From CAVXFS01 sp963761115 (lineage in GTDB: Bacteria > Pseudomonadota > Gammaproteobacteria > Burkholderiales > Gallionellaceae): DNA of 64,000 nucleotides. How positions within the stretch are numbered: the first letter of the stretch is position 1; each line of letters begins with the position of its first letter. The stretch is from contig CAVXFS010000004.1 of assembly GCA_963761115.1 (NCBI GenBank), forward strand, positions 682,001 through 746,000. The letters are read 5' to 3'. Position numbers and translations under genes: made by a program. Positions 50,902 through 60,807 of the stretch are shown in pieces. A model generated the notes under the pieces. That model was given only the letters and a program-made list of their open reading frames with translations, was not told the DNA's origin and made no database searches.

Positions 50902-51935
50902 ATGAAAAAAGTCCTGATCCTGGGCGTGAACGGCTTCATCGGCCACCATCTGTCCAATCGCATCCTTGCCACCACCGACTGGGAAGTCTATGGCATGGAC
51001 ATGAACACCGAGCGCATCACCGACCTGCTGGCCAGCCGCGCTTCCATTTCTTCGAAGGCGACATCACCATCAACCGCGAATGGATGGAGTACCACATCCG
51101 CAAGTGCGACGTGATCCTGCCGCTGGTGGCGATCGCCACGCCGTCGACTTACGTCAAGGAGCCGCTGCGCGTGTTCGAGCTGGACTTCGAGGCCAACCTG
51201 CCGATCGTGCGTGCGGCGGTGAAATACGACAAGCACCTGGTGTTTCCGTCGACTTCCGAAGTCTATGGCATGTGCCACGACGAGGAATTCGACCCGGACG
51301 AGTCCGAACTGATCTGCGGTCCGATCAACAAGCCGCGCTGGATCTATTCCTGCTCCAAGCAGCTGATGGACCGCGTGATCTGGGCCTACGGCATGCAGGA
51401 CGACCTCAACTTCACGCTGTTCCGCCCGTTCAACTGGATCGGCGCCGGGCTGGATTCGATCCACACCCCGAAGGAAGGCAGCTCGCGCGTGGTGACGCAG
51501 TTTCTCGGCCACATCGTGCGCGGCGAGAACATCAGCCTGGTCGATGGCGGACAGCAGAAGCGCGCCTTCACCTATATCGATGACGGCATCGACGCGCTGA
51601 TGAAGATCATCGCCAACCAGGACGGCATCGCCACCGGCAAGATCTACAACATCGGCAATCCGGCCAACAACTATTCGATCCGCGACCTCGCCGACATGAT
51701 GCTCAAGCTGGCGAAGGAATATCCCGGAATATCGCGATTCCGCCGCCAAGGTGAAGATCGTCGAGACGACCTCTGCCGCCTATTACGGCAAGGGTTACCA
51801 GGACGTGCAGAACCGCGTGCCGAAGATCACCAACACTTGCGAAGAACTGGACTGGAAGCCGACCATCCCATGGCCGACACCTTGCGCAAGATTTTCGATG
51901 CCTATCGCAGCCAGATGGCGAGGCGCAAGGCTTGA
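50902..51935 (+). pseudogene. ArnA-C-type NAD-dependent decarboxylase/epimerase, three frameshifts
   Basis: This SDR/epimerase-fold enzyme is like the UDP-glucuronate decarboxylase half of ArnA: Gly-Val-Asn-Gly-Phe-Ile-Gly-His-His-Leu NAD loop, Pro-Ser-Thr-Ser-Glu-Val-Tyr-Gly, catalytic Tyr-Ser-Cys-Ser-Lys, Arg-Pro-Phe-Asn-Trp-Ile-Gly. Frame breaks lie at about 51034-51040 (one base missing), 51723-51727 (one extra in CCCGG) and 51866-51871 (one missing). Corrected length is 344 residues, normal for bacterial stand-alone ArnA2-type enzymes. An AAGGA ribosome site precedes ATG 50902. Confidence 0.9.
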
Positions 51936-52067
51936 TGGACTGAACTGTTTGCCCGGTTTCCCGGCAGGAATGGGAAGGTATTTGCGTCAAAAACTTCGGA
52001 GCCATTGCAGCAGGAAGGCCAAGGGATCGGGCGTTAGAGCCTGTCAGTAACCGCGAAGCGTTAGAAA

Positions 52068-53014
52068 ATGCCCACAACAACTCGCCCTCAAGATCGACGT
52101 AGACACCTATCGCGGCACGCGCGAAGGTGTGCCGCGCCTGGTCGATGCGCTCAAGCGGCATGATGCGCAAGCCACATTCTTTTTCTCGCTTGGCCCGGAC
52201 CATACCGGCCGCGCCATCCGGCGCGTGTTCCGTCCCGGTTTCCTGGGGAAGGTGTCTCGCACGTCGGTGCGGGAGCATTACGGTATCAAGACGCTGCTGT
52301 ACGGCACGCTGCTGCCCGGTCCCGGACATCGGACGCAAATGCGCCGACATCATGCGCTCGGTGCGCGATGACGGATACGAGGTCGGCATCCATTGCTACG
52401 ACCATATCCGCTGGCAGGATTATGTCGCGGACGAGGATGCAGAATGGACGCAACGCGAGCTGCAGCTGGCGATCGACCGCTTCACCGAGATATTCGGCGA
52501 GGCGCCGAAGGCGCATGCGGCTGCCGGCTGGCAGACCAACCGCCATGCCTTGCGCCTGACTCAGCGCCTGGGATTCGATTACAGCTCCGATACGCGCGGC
52601 AGCCATCCGTTCATTCCGACCTGGCATGCCGAGATCATCGCCTGTCCGCAATTGCCCACCACGCTGCCGACGCTGGACGAATTATTGAATCGAGAAGACG
52701 TGACGCCGGACAGCGTCGCACAGCAGCTGTTGCAACTGACCAGATTCCCGCCCGCGACCGGCCATGTGTTCACGCTGCATGCAGAACTCGAGGGAGGCAA
52801 ATTGCTGCCGATATTCGAGCAATTGCTGGAAGGCTGGAAACAGCAGGGCTATGAACTGGTTTCGATGAGGCAATACCTGGAAGGACTGGAAGGCGCGCTG
52901 CCACGGCACGAAGTGGTGATGGGGCCGGTGGAGGGACGCGTCGGTTCGCTCGCGCTGCAACAAGAAGGATTATTGATTTATCCCGGGCGTAACCGCATGG
53001 TGAAGGCCGGATGA
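52068..53014 (+). pseudogene. ArnD-type polysaccharide deacetylase, two frameshifts
   Basis: The corrected protein (about 314 residues) starts Leu-Ala-Leu-Lys-Ile-Asp-Val-Asp-Thr-Tyr-Arg-Gly-Thr-Arg-Glu-Gly and has Ala-Thr-Phe-Phe-Phe-Ser-Leu-Gly-Pro-Asp. Zinc-ligand region Gly-Ile-His-Cys-Tyr-Asp-His follows. ArnD removes the formyl group from the undecaprenyl-linked sugar. Breaks are at about 52075-52081 (one extra A) and 52321-52325 (one extra base in CCCGG). No ArnB, ArnT or flippase gene is within the window. The gap 51936-52067 contains nothing recognised. Confidence 0.88.
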
Positions 53015-53062
53015 AGCGAAGTGTATCTTCTGTCCTTCATTCGGCCTGCAGGTTTTGCTGAA

Positions 53063-56000
53063 TCACTTATCTGGCACCGGCAAGCGCAGCCAGGCCGCAT
53101 ACAGCGCGGGCACGAACAGGATGGTAAGCAGCGTGGCGAACAGCAGTCCGCCCATGATGGCATAAGCCATCGGTCCCCACAGCACGCTGCCGGTCAGCGG
53201 GATCATCGCCAGGATCGCGGCAGCCGAAGTGAGCGTGATCGGACGGAAGCGGCGCACGGTGGATTCGCGGATCGCATCCCAGGGTGACAATCCCGCCTCC
53301 CGGTCCTGGCGGATCTGGTCGATCAGGATCACGGTGTTGCGCATGATCATGCCGCCCAGCGCGATGGTGCCGAGCATGGCGACGAATCCGAACGGCTTGT
53401 GGAACACCAGCAGCGCCACCGCCACGCCGATGATGCCGAGCGGCGCGGTCAGCAACACCATGAAGGTGCGCGACAGCGACTTCATCTGGATCATCAGGAT
53501 GCTCAGTATCACTCCCAGCATCAGCGGCATGCCGGCGTTGATCGAGTCCTGCGCGCCGGCGTTCTCGCCCAGTTCCCCACCCAACTCGATGCTGTAGCCG
53601 TCCGGCAGCGTCGCGCGCAATGCGTCCAGTTGCTTGTTCAGTGCCATACCCACATCGGTGGCCTGCACGCCCTCGATGATGTCGGCGCGTACCGGCAGCG
53701 AGATGTCGCGGTCCTTGCGCCAGACGATCGGGTCTTCCAGCTGGTAGGAGATAGTGGCGACCTGGCGCAACGGCACGCTACGACCCCGCGGCAGGCTGGA
53801 TGGCCAATTCGCCGACCTGCTCCAGCGTCTTGCGTTCGCTGGCGGGTGAGCGCAGCACGATGTCGATCAGGCGGTCGTTCTCGCGGAACTGGCCGACTGT
53901 CAATCCGTCGGTCACGGTGCGCAGGGTGCGGGCGATGTCGGCCGAGGTAACGCCTGCCGCGCGCGCGCGGTCCTGGTCGACTTCCACATGCAGCATCGGC
54001 GTCTGCACACCCCAGTCAGGATGCACGTCGCGCAGGCGCTGATCCTTGCGCATCAGGTCCGCGACCTGGTTACCGATGTCCTTGACCGTGCCCAGATCGC
54101 TGCCGAGCACGCGGAATTCGACCGGGTAACTGACCGGCGGGCCGAGCGGCACCCGGTTAACGCGGATGCGCACGCCGGGGAAGTTCTCGGCCGTGTCCTT
54201 GCGCAACTCTTTCCACCACGCGCTGGCGCGCCTCGACGTCGCGCGCCAGCACCACGATCTGCGCGAAATTGGGCCGGTACAGCTGCTGGTCCAGCGACAG
54301 GAAAAAGCGCGGCGAACCATAGCCGGCATAAGTGACGTAGCTGGCGATGTCCTTGTCATCCTTGCAGCAGGTCCTCGACCCGTGCCGCTTCGCGCTGGGT
54401 GGCGTAGATGCTGGTGCCTTCCGGCATCCATACGTCGATCAGTATCTCGACCCGGTTGGAGGAGGGAAAGAACTGCTTCTCGGTGAATTTCATGCCGACG
54501 ACGCCAAGCAGGAACAGCAGCAGCGTGCCGACCAGCACGGTCTTGCGGTGGTGCAGACACCACTCGATCACCGATCGCAGCCGGGTATAGAACGGGGTAT
54601 TGAAGATCTCGTGGCCGTGTCCTTCATGGCTTTTCAGAATATGAAATCCAGCCAGCGGCGTGACGAAGATCGCGGCGACCCACGACACCAGCAAGGCGAT
54701 GGTCACCACCGCAAACATCGCGAAGGTATATTCGCCGGTCGCCGATTGCGCGGTGCCGATCGGCAGGAAACCGGACGCGGTGATCAGCGTGCCGGTGAGC
54801 ATCGGGAACACCGTGGCGGTATAGGCAAAGGTGGCCGCGCGCATGCGGTCGTAGCCTTCCTCCAGTTTGCGCACCATCATCTCCACCACGATCATCGCAT
54901 CGTCCACCAGCAGGCCCAGCGCGATGATCAGCGCGCCGGTCGAGATACGGTGCAGGTCGATGTGGAAGATATGCATGATGAAGAACGTGGCGCACAGCAC
55001 CAGCGGGATGGTGACCGCGACCACCATCCCGGCGCGGAAGCCCAGGCTGGCAAAGCTGACCAGCAGCACGATGGCGACCGCTTCCATGAACGTGTTCATG
55101 AATTCGCCGACAGCCTTCTTGACCACGCTGGGCTGGTCGGAAACGCGGGCGAACGTGATGCCGACCGGTAGACGGCCCTGCAGCGATTTCATTTCCCGAT
55201 TGAGGTCGCGGCCCAGGCGCAGCACGTCGCCGCGCGGCTTCATCGAGATGGCCAGGCCGATGGCCGGCTTGCCGGCATAGTGCATGGTGATCTCCGGCGG
55301 GTCGAGGTAACCGCGTTTCACTTCGGCGATATCGCCGAGGCGCAGGGTGCGCCCGTTCACACGCAACGGCATGTTGCGCAGGTCGTCGACAGACTTGAAT
55401 TCGCCGTTCACGCGCAACGGCACGGAAAAATCGGCGGCATGCAGCTGGCCCGCATCCTGCACGATGTTCTGCGCCTGGATCGCCTGCGCGATCGCCAGCG
55501 GCGGTATGCGCAGCGTGGCCAGGCGCTGGGTGGAAATGGCGATGGTGACCTGTTCCGGCTGCACGCCGACCAGTTCGACCTTCTCGACATCCTTCAGCCG
55601 GATCAATTGCTGCTGCACCATCTCCGTGTAACGGCGCAATTCCTCAAGGCTGAAGCCCTCGCCGGTGAAGGCATAGATGGAGCCGAATACATCGCCGAAC
55701 TCGTCATTGAAATTGGGACCGATGACACCTGATGGCAGGGTGTACCGGATATCGCCGATCTTCTTGCGCACCTGATACCACAGTGCCGCCACCTGGTTGC
55801 GCGGCGCGGTGTCGAGCAGGCGCAGGATGATGATCGACTCGCCGCTGCGCGAGTAGCTGAAGGTGTCGCGATAATAGGGTATTTCCTGCAGCTTCTTGAC
55901 GATGCGCTGGGTCAGCTGTTCGTCCACCTGGCTCGGCGTGGCGCCCGGCCACAAAGTGCGGATCACCATGCCGCGAAAGGTGAAGTCCGGGATCCTCGCG

Positions 56001-56114
56001 CTGGCCGAGCTGGAAATAGGACAGCACGCCCGCGACGGCCACCACGGCCAGGAAGAACCAGGCCAGTTCGCGCTGCTTCAGCGCCAATGCGGTGAGGTTG
56101 AAGCGCTCGTTCAT
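53063..56114 (-). pseudogene. RND-family efflux permease, four frameshifts
   Basis: This AcrB/CzcA-superfamily inner-membrane pump begins Met-Asn-Glu-Arg-Phe-Asn-Leu and has Leu-Trp-Pro-Gly-Ala-Thr-Pro-Ser-Gln-Val in the porter region. TM4 with Gly-Leu-Leu-Val-Asp-Asp-Ala-Met-Ile-Val-Val-Glu (proton relay Asp pair) and a second TM block to Leu-Tyr-Ala-Ala-Trp-Leu follow. Breaks are at about 55987-55991 (extra base in CCCGG), 54359-54364, 54208-54213 (AAA run) and 53777-53781. Removing four bases gives 1,015 residues, full family length. It overlaps the adaptor gene by 4 nt. Confidence 0.9.
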
Positions 56115-57163
56115 TTGCTCGACTTGACCTTCTCGCCATCGCGCAGCAGGTTGGCACCGGCGATCACCACGGTATCACCGCTGTTCAGGCCGTTGACCAC
56201 GCGCACGCTGTCGCCGTCGATGTCGCCCAGCGTGACTGCCGTGCGGTGCACGATATCGCTGCCGTCGACGACCCATACCCCGGGTTTGCCATCGCGGCTG
56301 GTCACGGCGCCCAGCGGCAGGACCAGTGTCTGCGCGCCGGCGGCGTGCACCTCGACCGTGGCGCTCATGCCGAGCCGCATGGCTGCATCGGCATCGCTGA
56401 CCGCGATACGGGCGGCGAAGGTGCGCGTGGCCGGATCGGCTGCGGCAGCCAGTTCGCGCAACTTGCCGGTGTAGGTCTTGCCTGGCAGCGCATTCAGGCT
56501 GATCGTGATGAGAGCGGTCGAGCGCACGTGGGGCAGCATGACTTCCGGCAGGTGCACGGCGATCTCCTTTTCATCGCCGCGTGCCAGGCTCAGCACCGGT
56601 TGGCCGGGATCGACCACCTGGCCGGGGTTGCAGTCGTAGGCGGTGACGATGCCGTCGCTGCCGGCCGTCAGCGCGGTGTAGTCCACCTTTCTTGTCTGTT
56701 CGGCATGGGTCGACTGCATCGCATCGACCTGCGCGCGAGCTGCATCGGCGGTGGCCTGTCTCTGGTCGAGCGCGGCGGCGGACACGAAGCCCTTGTCGCG
56801 CAGGGAACGATATCGGGCAAGTTCGGCTTCAGCCAGCTTGAGTGCGCTGCGTGCCTGTGCTGCGCTGGCGGCGCCGCCTTGTGCGGCCAATTCAAGATCG
56901 GTCGGCTCCAGTCGCGCCAGCACCTGTCCGCGCCGCACCGAATCTCCCAGGTTCACCCTGCACTCCGTTACCTTGCCGCCGACGCGAAAGCCCAGCGGCG
57001 TCTCGTGCCGCGCGCGCACCTCGCCCGGCAGGCTTGCTGCGGCCCCGCCCGGCATCAAGCCCATCTGCATGGTCTTGACCGGGCGCAGCGCTTCGGGCGG
57101 GGCGGGCGGTTTGTTGCAGGCGGCGAGCAATGACAGGGTGAGCAGGAACAGGCATTTACGCAT
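56111..57163 (-). CDS. RND efflux periplasmic adaptor (membrane fusion lipoprotein)
   Basis: This 350-residue lipoprotein has lipobox Leu-Ala-Ala-Cys near residue 16. Its barrel-sandwich half-motifs are Gly-Phe-Arg-Val-Gly-Gly-Lys-Val and Ser-Asp-Gly-Ile-Val-Thr, flanking a helical hairpin, with beta-barrel and membrane-proximal domains after that. It joins the RND pump to an outer-membrane channel, which is not encoded here. The start overlaps the TetR gene by 8 nt and the end overlaps the pump start, so all three form one operon. Confidence 0.94.
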   Translation of the reverse strand: MRKCLFLLTLSLLAACNKPPAPPEALRPVKTMQMGLMPGGAAASLPGEVRARHETPLGFRVGGKVTECRVNLGDSVRRGQVLARLEPTDLELAAQGGAASAAQARSALKLAEAELARYRSLRDKGFVSAAALDQRQATADAARAQVDAMQSTHAEQTRKVDYTALTAGSDGIVTAYDCNPGQVVDPGQPVLSLARGDEKEIAVHLPEVMLPHVRSTALITISLNALPGKTYTGKLRELAAAADPATRTFAARIAVSDADAAMRLGMSATVEVHAAGAQTLVLPLGAVTSRDGKPGVWVVDGSDIVHRTAVTLGDIDGDSVRVVNGLNSGDTVVIAGANLLRDGEKVKSSK

Positions 57164-57806
57164 CGGGCATCTCCTTGATCAGCGCGCCCTGCCACAAGGC
57201 GCGCAGGGCGGCATCCAGTTCGGACAGGTAATCGGGCAGCAGCATGGCGGAAACGCCGGGGCTGGTGCAAAGCGGCTGGTCGCTGCCGACCAGTTGCCAC
57301 AATCCCAGGATCAGCGCGTAGGAACGCATCAGCAGCTGCACCCCGCTGGCGGTATCCGGCAACGGAAAGTGTGCGCACAGCAATTGGCCGGCAGTCATCA
57401 GTGTTGTCGCAATGCGCTGGTCGAAGGCTTCGGCTGCATCTGCGGTGACGCCCTTGTGGCGCAGGCCCGCAACCAGCGTGGCCAGCGGCAGGAAAGCCGC
57501 GACACTGACGATATGGTCGCGCGTGAGCTGCATCACGTCATCAAAATCCATCTTGCTGCGTTTCGAGGCACGCGCGATCAGCGCGGAGAAAAATGCCTGC
57601 ATTTGCCGCTCGTGCGCGGCCAGCAGCAGATCTTCCTTGCTCCTGAAATAAAGGTACACCGTACCCTTTGCCACGCCTGCCTTGTTTGCTACCTCGGCCA
57701 CGCTGGGTATGCGCTCGGGTTTTTGCAACCACAGTGACTCTGCAGCATTCAACAATTGGTTGCTGCGAAGTTCGCGTGCTTCCTGGGTAGCTCGATGCCT
57801 GGACAT
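57156..57806 (-). CDS. TetR-family repressor of the RND pump
   Basis: This 216-residue regulator has an N-terminal helix-turn-helix at about residues 30-60 (Val-Ala-Glu-Val-Ala-Asn-Lys-Ala-Gly-Val-Ala-Lys-Gly-Thr-Val-Tyr-Leu-Tyr-Phe) and an all-helical ligand domain. It is first gene of the operon with the adaptor and pump, and two palindromes lie immediately upstream of its start, the usual layout for an autoregulated efflux repressor. The inducer is unknown. Confidence 0.94.
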   Translation of the reverse strand: MSRHRATQEARELRSNQLLNAAESLWLQKPERIPSVAEVANKAGVAKGTVYLYFRSKEDLLLAAHERQMQAFFSALIARASKRSKMDFDDVMQLTRDHIVSVAAFLPLATLVAGLRHKGVTADAAEAFDQRIATTLMTAGQLLCAHFPLPDTASGVQLLMRSYALILGLWQLVGSDQPLCTSPGVSAMLLPDYLSELDAALRALWQGALIKEMPDA

Positions 57807-57809
57807 TTA

Positions 57810-57857
57810 TGACTATCAGTCAGTAAAGAAAATGCATGATAAATGACCAATAGTCAT
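57810..57857. promoter_or_regulatory. Two candidate TetR operators
   Basis: TGACT-ATC-AGTCA (57810-57822) and ATGAC-CAATA-GTCAT (57843-57857) are perfect inverted repeats of related sequence, centred about 34 bp apart and 4-50 bp upstream of the repressor start. They are a natural pair of dimer sites for the TetR protein. The remaining gap to 57992 shows nothing else recognisable. Confidence 0.6.
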
Positions 57858-57992
57858 TATTTCAAGAAGCATGCATTCGGAGCATCAATAACCAGTTGAG
57901 AAACATTATGCAACCAGTTATTTTAATACTGGATTATGCGGCGCATGAGATGTGGGTCGAGTTGATGCCGAGCCGTACTTATCAATGGTGTG

Positions 57993-60407
57993 TTAGCGTG
58001 CTTGAGCTACCAGCAACTGCTCAAACTCTTGCGGAGGAAGAGCTTTCGCAAACAGAAAGCCTTGGGCAAAGTCGCATCCGGCATTAGCCAGCAAGTTGCG
58101 TTGCCCTTCAGTTTCCACTCCTTCCGCGATGACTTTAAGACCCAGCTTGTGGGCCATCACGATGATCGCCTCTGACAAGGTCATGCTGTTTGCATCTGTC
58201 TCGAGGTGGCTCACGAAAGAGCGGTCTATTTTCAGGTAATCGATATCGAATTTCTTGAGGTAGGAAAGCGACGAATAGCCCGTGCCAAAATCATCTATCG
58301 CCACCTGGATGTCTGCGTCCCGCAGCCGGAGCAGTTCATCCGTCACCTCAGCATCGGCATGCAACAGCAATCCTTCAGTGATCTCAATGACGACGTTTGT
58401 CCCGGAAAGCCCCAGTTCCTTCAGATAGCCGGGCCAAATTGAAGCAAAACGAAAGTGCTCATTCCTGAATTGAACAGGTGATTTATTGATGCTCACCTGA
58501 AAATCGGGTACAAAATGACTAGCCCAATGCTTGGCCCAGCGCGCAGACTCCTTGAATACCCAATCACCGATTTCGTTGATCAATCCGGTTTCTTCGGCCA
58601 GCGGGATGAATTCCAGCGGGTTGACCAATCCCCGCTCGGAATGGTGCCAGCGGATAAGCGCTTCGGCCTTTCGAATGCGGCCGGTGGCCAGCTCGATGAT
58701 CGGCTGGAAATGGATGCTGAATTGTCCGGCTTCAAGTGCGCCGCGCAAGTCGTTGGTCAAGCGCAGCCGTTTCTGCGCTATTTCCTGCAACGAGGCAGTG
58801 AAGAAACTGAAGCGGTTGCGACCCTTGTTCTTGGCCTCATACATCGCCTGGTCTGCGTTCTTTATCAGAATATCGATATCGCCGGCGTCATTCGGGTAAA
58901 GGGTGATGCCGATGCTGGCTGAAATATAGATATGTTCACCATCCAGATGGAATGGTTCTGAAAGCCTGAGCAGTATTTTCTGTGCGACATCCTCGACGTG
59001 TATCGAGTCGGAAATGGCTGACAGCACAATGGTGAACTCGTCTCCGCCGAGGCGAGCTACGGTGTCCGATTCACGCACGCATGCACTGATGCGGTTTGCC
59101 GCTTCCTTCAGCAACAGGTCGCCCATCGCATGTCCCAGCGTGTCGTTCACTTCCTTGAACTGGTCGAGATCGACCAGCAGCAATGCCAGTGGCAGGCTGG
59201 CCCGGATCGACTTCTTGGTTTCCTGCTCAAGGCGATCATGGAACATGTCCCGATTGGGCAATCCGGTCAGCGTGTCGAAATTGGCCTGTCGCCAGATCAG
59301 CTCTTCGGATTTCTTCTTTTCAGTGATGTCGGAAAACAACGCCACGTGGCGAAGAATCGATCCGTCAGCATTGCGTATGGTGTTGATGGTGAGCCATTTT
59401 GCATGGATCTCGCCATCCTTGCGCTTATCCCATATTTCGCCCTGCCATTTGCCGGTGGTAAAAATCGTGTTCCACATCGCCTGGTAAAAAGCCTCGTCAT
59501 GACGTCCGGATTTGAACATCCGTGGATTCTTGCCCTTGACCTCCTCGAAGCTGTAGCCGGTTATTGTCGTGAAAGCGGGATTGACGGAAATGATCCGGTT
59601 GTTTTCATCGGTGACCAGCATGCCTTCACTGCTGTTCTGGAGAACCATCGAGGACAGTTGCAGCGCTTCCTCTATCTGTTTGCGCTTTGAAATATCACGG
59701 GCAAAAGCGCAGTTATATTCTTCATCGCCATAACGCATGTAATTTACCGAGACTTCCACTGGATAAATTTCACCGCTCTTGGTGCGATGTCTGGTCTCGA
59801 AAGTGTAGGAACCATGCTTTTTGAGTTCTTCCCAATGCTGGGGCCAGACTTCAGCCGAATAGTCCGGGTCGAAGTCGGGAATGCTCATCTGCAGCATCTC
59901 TTCCATCGTATAGCCCAGGGAATTGCAAGCAGCCAGGTTCGCATAGAGGATCTGTGCCTTGGAGTTCACCCAGGTGACCTTGTCTGCCATGTGATCCATG
60001 GAGAACTTCATCACCTCCATCGTGCGTTGATCGAATTTGCGCTGGGTGATGTCGCGGACGAAGGAGCAGACCAGTTCCTGGCCCTTGAAGTCAAAAAAGT
60101 TTGCAATGATCTCGACATTGATGAGCTTGCCGTTCTTGTGCCGGTGCGTGCCGGTGAAAGTGGTTGAGCCTTGCTGCTTGATCTTCGCCCAGGTTTCAGG
60201 CCATTTTTCAATGGGGTAATCAGGATTCAGTTGTCCCAATATCATCGAAGTCAGCTCTTCCCGGCTGTAGCCAACCATCATGCATGCACCATTATTTACT
60301 TCCCGGATCCGTGACTGTTCATCGATCCAGTAAATGGCGTCTGCGACATGATCGATCGCGAACTGGATTAATTCAGGATTTCTGGGCGGTTCGGTATGGC
60401 TTGTCAT
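57993..60407 (-). CDS. Multi-PAS diguanylate cyclase/phosphodiesterase (PAS-PAS-PAS-GGDEF-EAL)
   Basis: This 804-residue protein has three PAS/PAC modules (about 10-125, 130-250, 250-375). A GGDEF domain follows with intact Gly-Gly-Asp-Glu-Phe near residue 457, then an EAL domain with Glu-Ala-Leu-Ile-Arg-Trp and Asp-Asp-Phe-Gly-Thr-Gly-Tyr-Ser. Both active sites look complete, so it may make or break c-di-GMP. There is no membrane helix or signal peptide, so sensing is cytoplasmic. It is monocistronic. Confidence 0.95.
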   Translation of the reverse strand: MTSHTEPPRNPELIQFAIDHVADAIYWIDEQSRIREVNNGACMMVGYSREELTSMILGQLNPDYPIEKWPETWAKIKQQGSTTFTGTHRHKNGKLINVEIIANFFDFKGQELVCSFVRDITQRKFDQRTMEVMKFSMDHMADKVTWVNSKAQILYANLAACNSLGYTMEEMLQMSIPDFDPDYSAEVWPQHWEELKKHGSYTFETRHRTKSGEIYPVEVSVNYMRYGDEEYNCAFARDISKRKQIEEALQLSSMVLQNSSEGMLVTDENNRIISVNPAFTTITGYSFEEVKGKNPRMFKSGRHDEAFYQAMWNTIFTTGKWQGEIWDKRKDGEIHAKWLTINTIRNADGSILRHVALFSDITEKKKSEELIWRQANFDTLTGLPNRDMFHDRLEQETKKSIRASLPLALLLVDLDQFKEVNDTLGHAMGDLLLKEAANRISACVRESDTVARLGGDEFTIVLSAISDSIHVEDVAQKILLRLSEPFHLDGEHIYISASIGITLYPNDAGDIDILIKNADQAMYEAKNKGRNRFSFFTASLQEIAQKRLRLTNDLRGALEAGQFSIHFQPIIELATGRIRKAEALIRWHHSERGLVNPLEFIPLAEETGLINEIGDWVFKESARWAKHWASHFVPDFQVSINKSPVQFRNEHFRFASIWPGYLKELGLSGTNVVIEITEGLLLHADAEVTDELLRLRDADIQVAIDDFGTGYSSLSYLKKFDIDYLKIDRSFVSHLETDANSMTLSEAIIVMAHKLGLKVIAEGVETEGQRNLLANAGCDFAQGFLFAKALPPQEFEQLLVAQAR

Positions 60408-60807
60408 AATGATCGGTAGAAGTTTTCCCCAAGGGCATTTGCCAGCATTTGGTCAGTCAGGGATTATGATGCCCGCGGCAGTGTTGATGCAAAGAAAGCA
60501 ATGGTATTTTATACATCATAGAATAACGGGGTTCAAGTTTGTTTGGCGTGCTTCATGCGGGCTATCAGGAAAGGCCGGTTACGCTGAATGTTCCATCATT
60601 TCGGCCGTGTCGATCTCCATTCAAACCTGGGCCCTGTGCTAGAATCGCGACGCTGAAAAAGCCAGGTAAATGCGGCTGAATGTCGGGCCTGCAGAATCCG
60701 GCTGCGTGGGCTCATCCTTGCGAATTGCCTGCCAGCCCATGCTTATGCCAAAGTGTGGCCTGGGCGGTGACAGGTGATCGTCTAATAATTTTGGAACAGC
60801 CAATCAA
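60408..60807. other. Non-coding gap between GGDEF-EAL gene and GT39-like gene
   Basis: No credible gene, RNA or repeat was found in this 400-nt divergent region; a 77-codon reading frame at 60409 lacks a ribosome site and family features. A possible extended -10 (TGC-TAGAAT near 60640-60648) points rightward, but no clear -35 accompanies it. The region must hold promoters for both divergent genes. Confidence 0.5.

Noticed and set aside
48372..56114. Programmed ribosomal frameshifting as an explanation for the broken genes
   Set aside because: Breaks occur at many different contexts, in both directions and in six unrelated genes, without a shared slippery site plus structure.
57896..58087. 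Possible 63-codon gene after the TetR promoter region
   Set aside because: Its 3' half is antisense to the C-terminus of the GGDEF-EAL gene and no ribosome site or family match was seen.
60409..60642. Possible 77-codon gene in the 60.4-60.8 kb gap
   Set aside because: No Shine-Dalgarno, no conserved motif and atypical composition.
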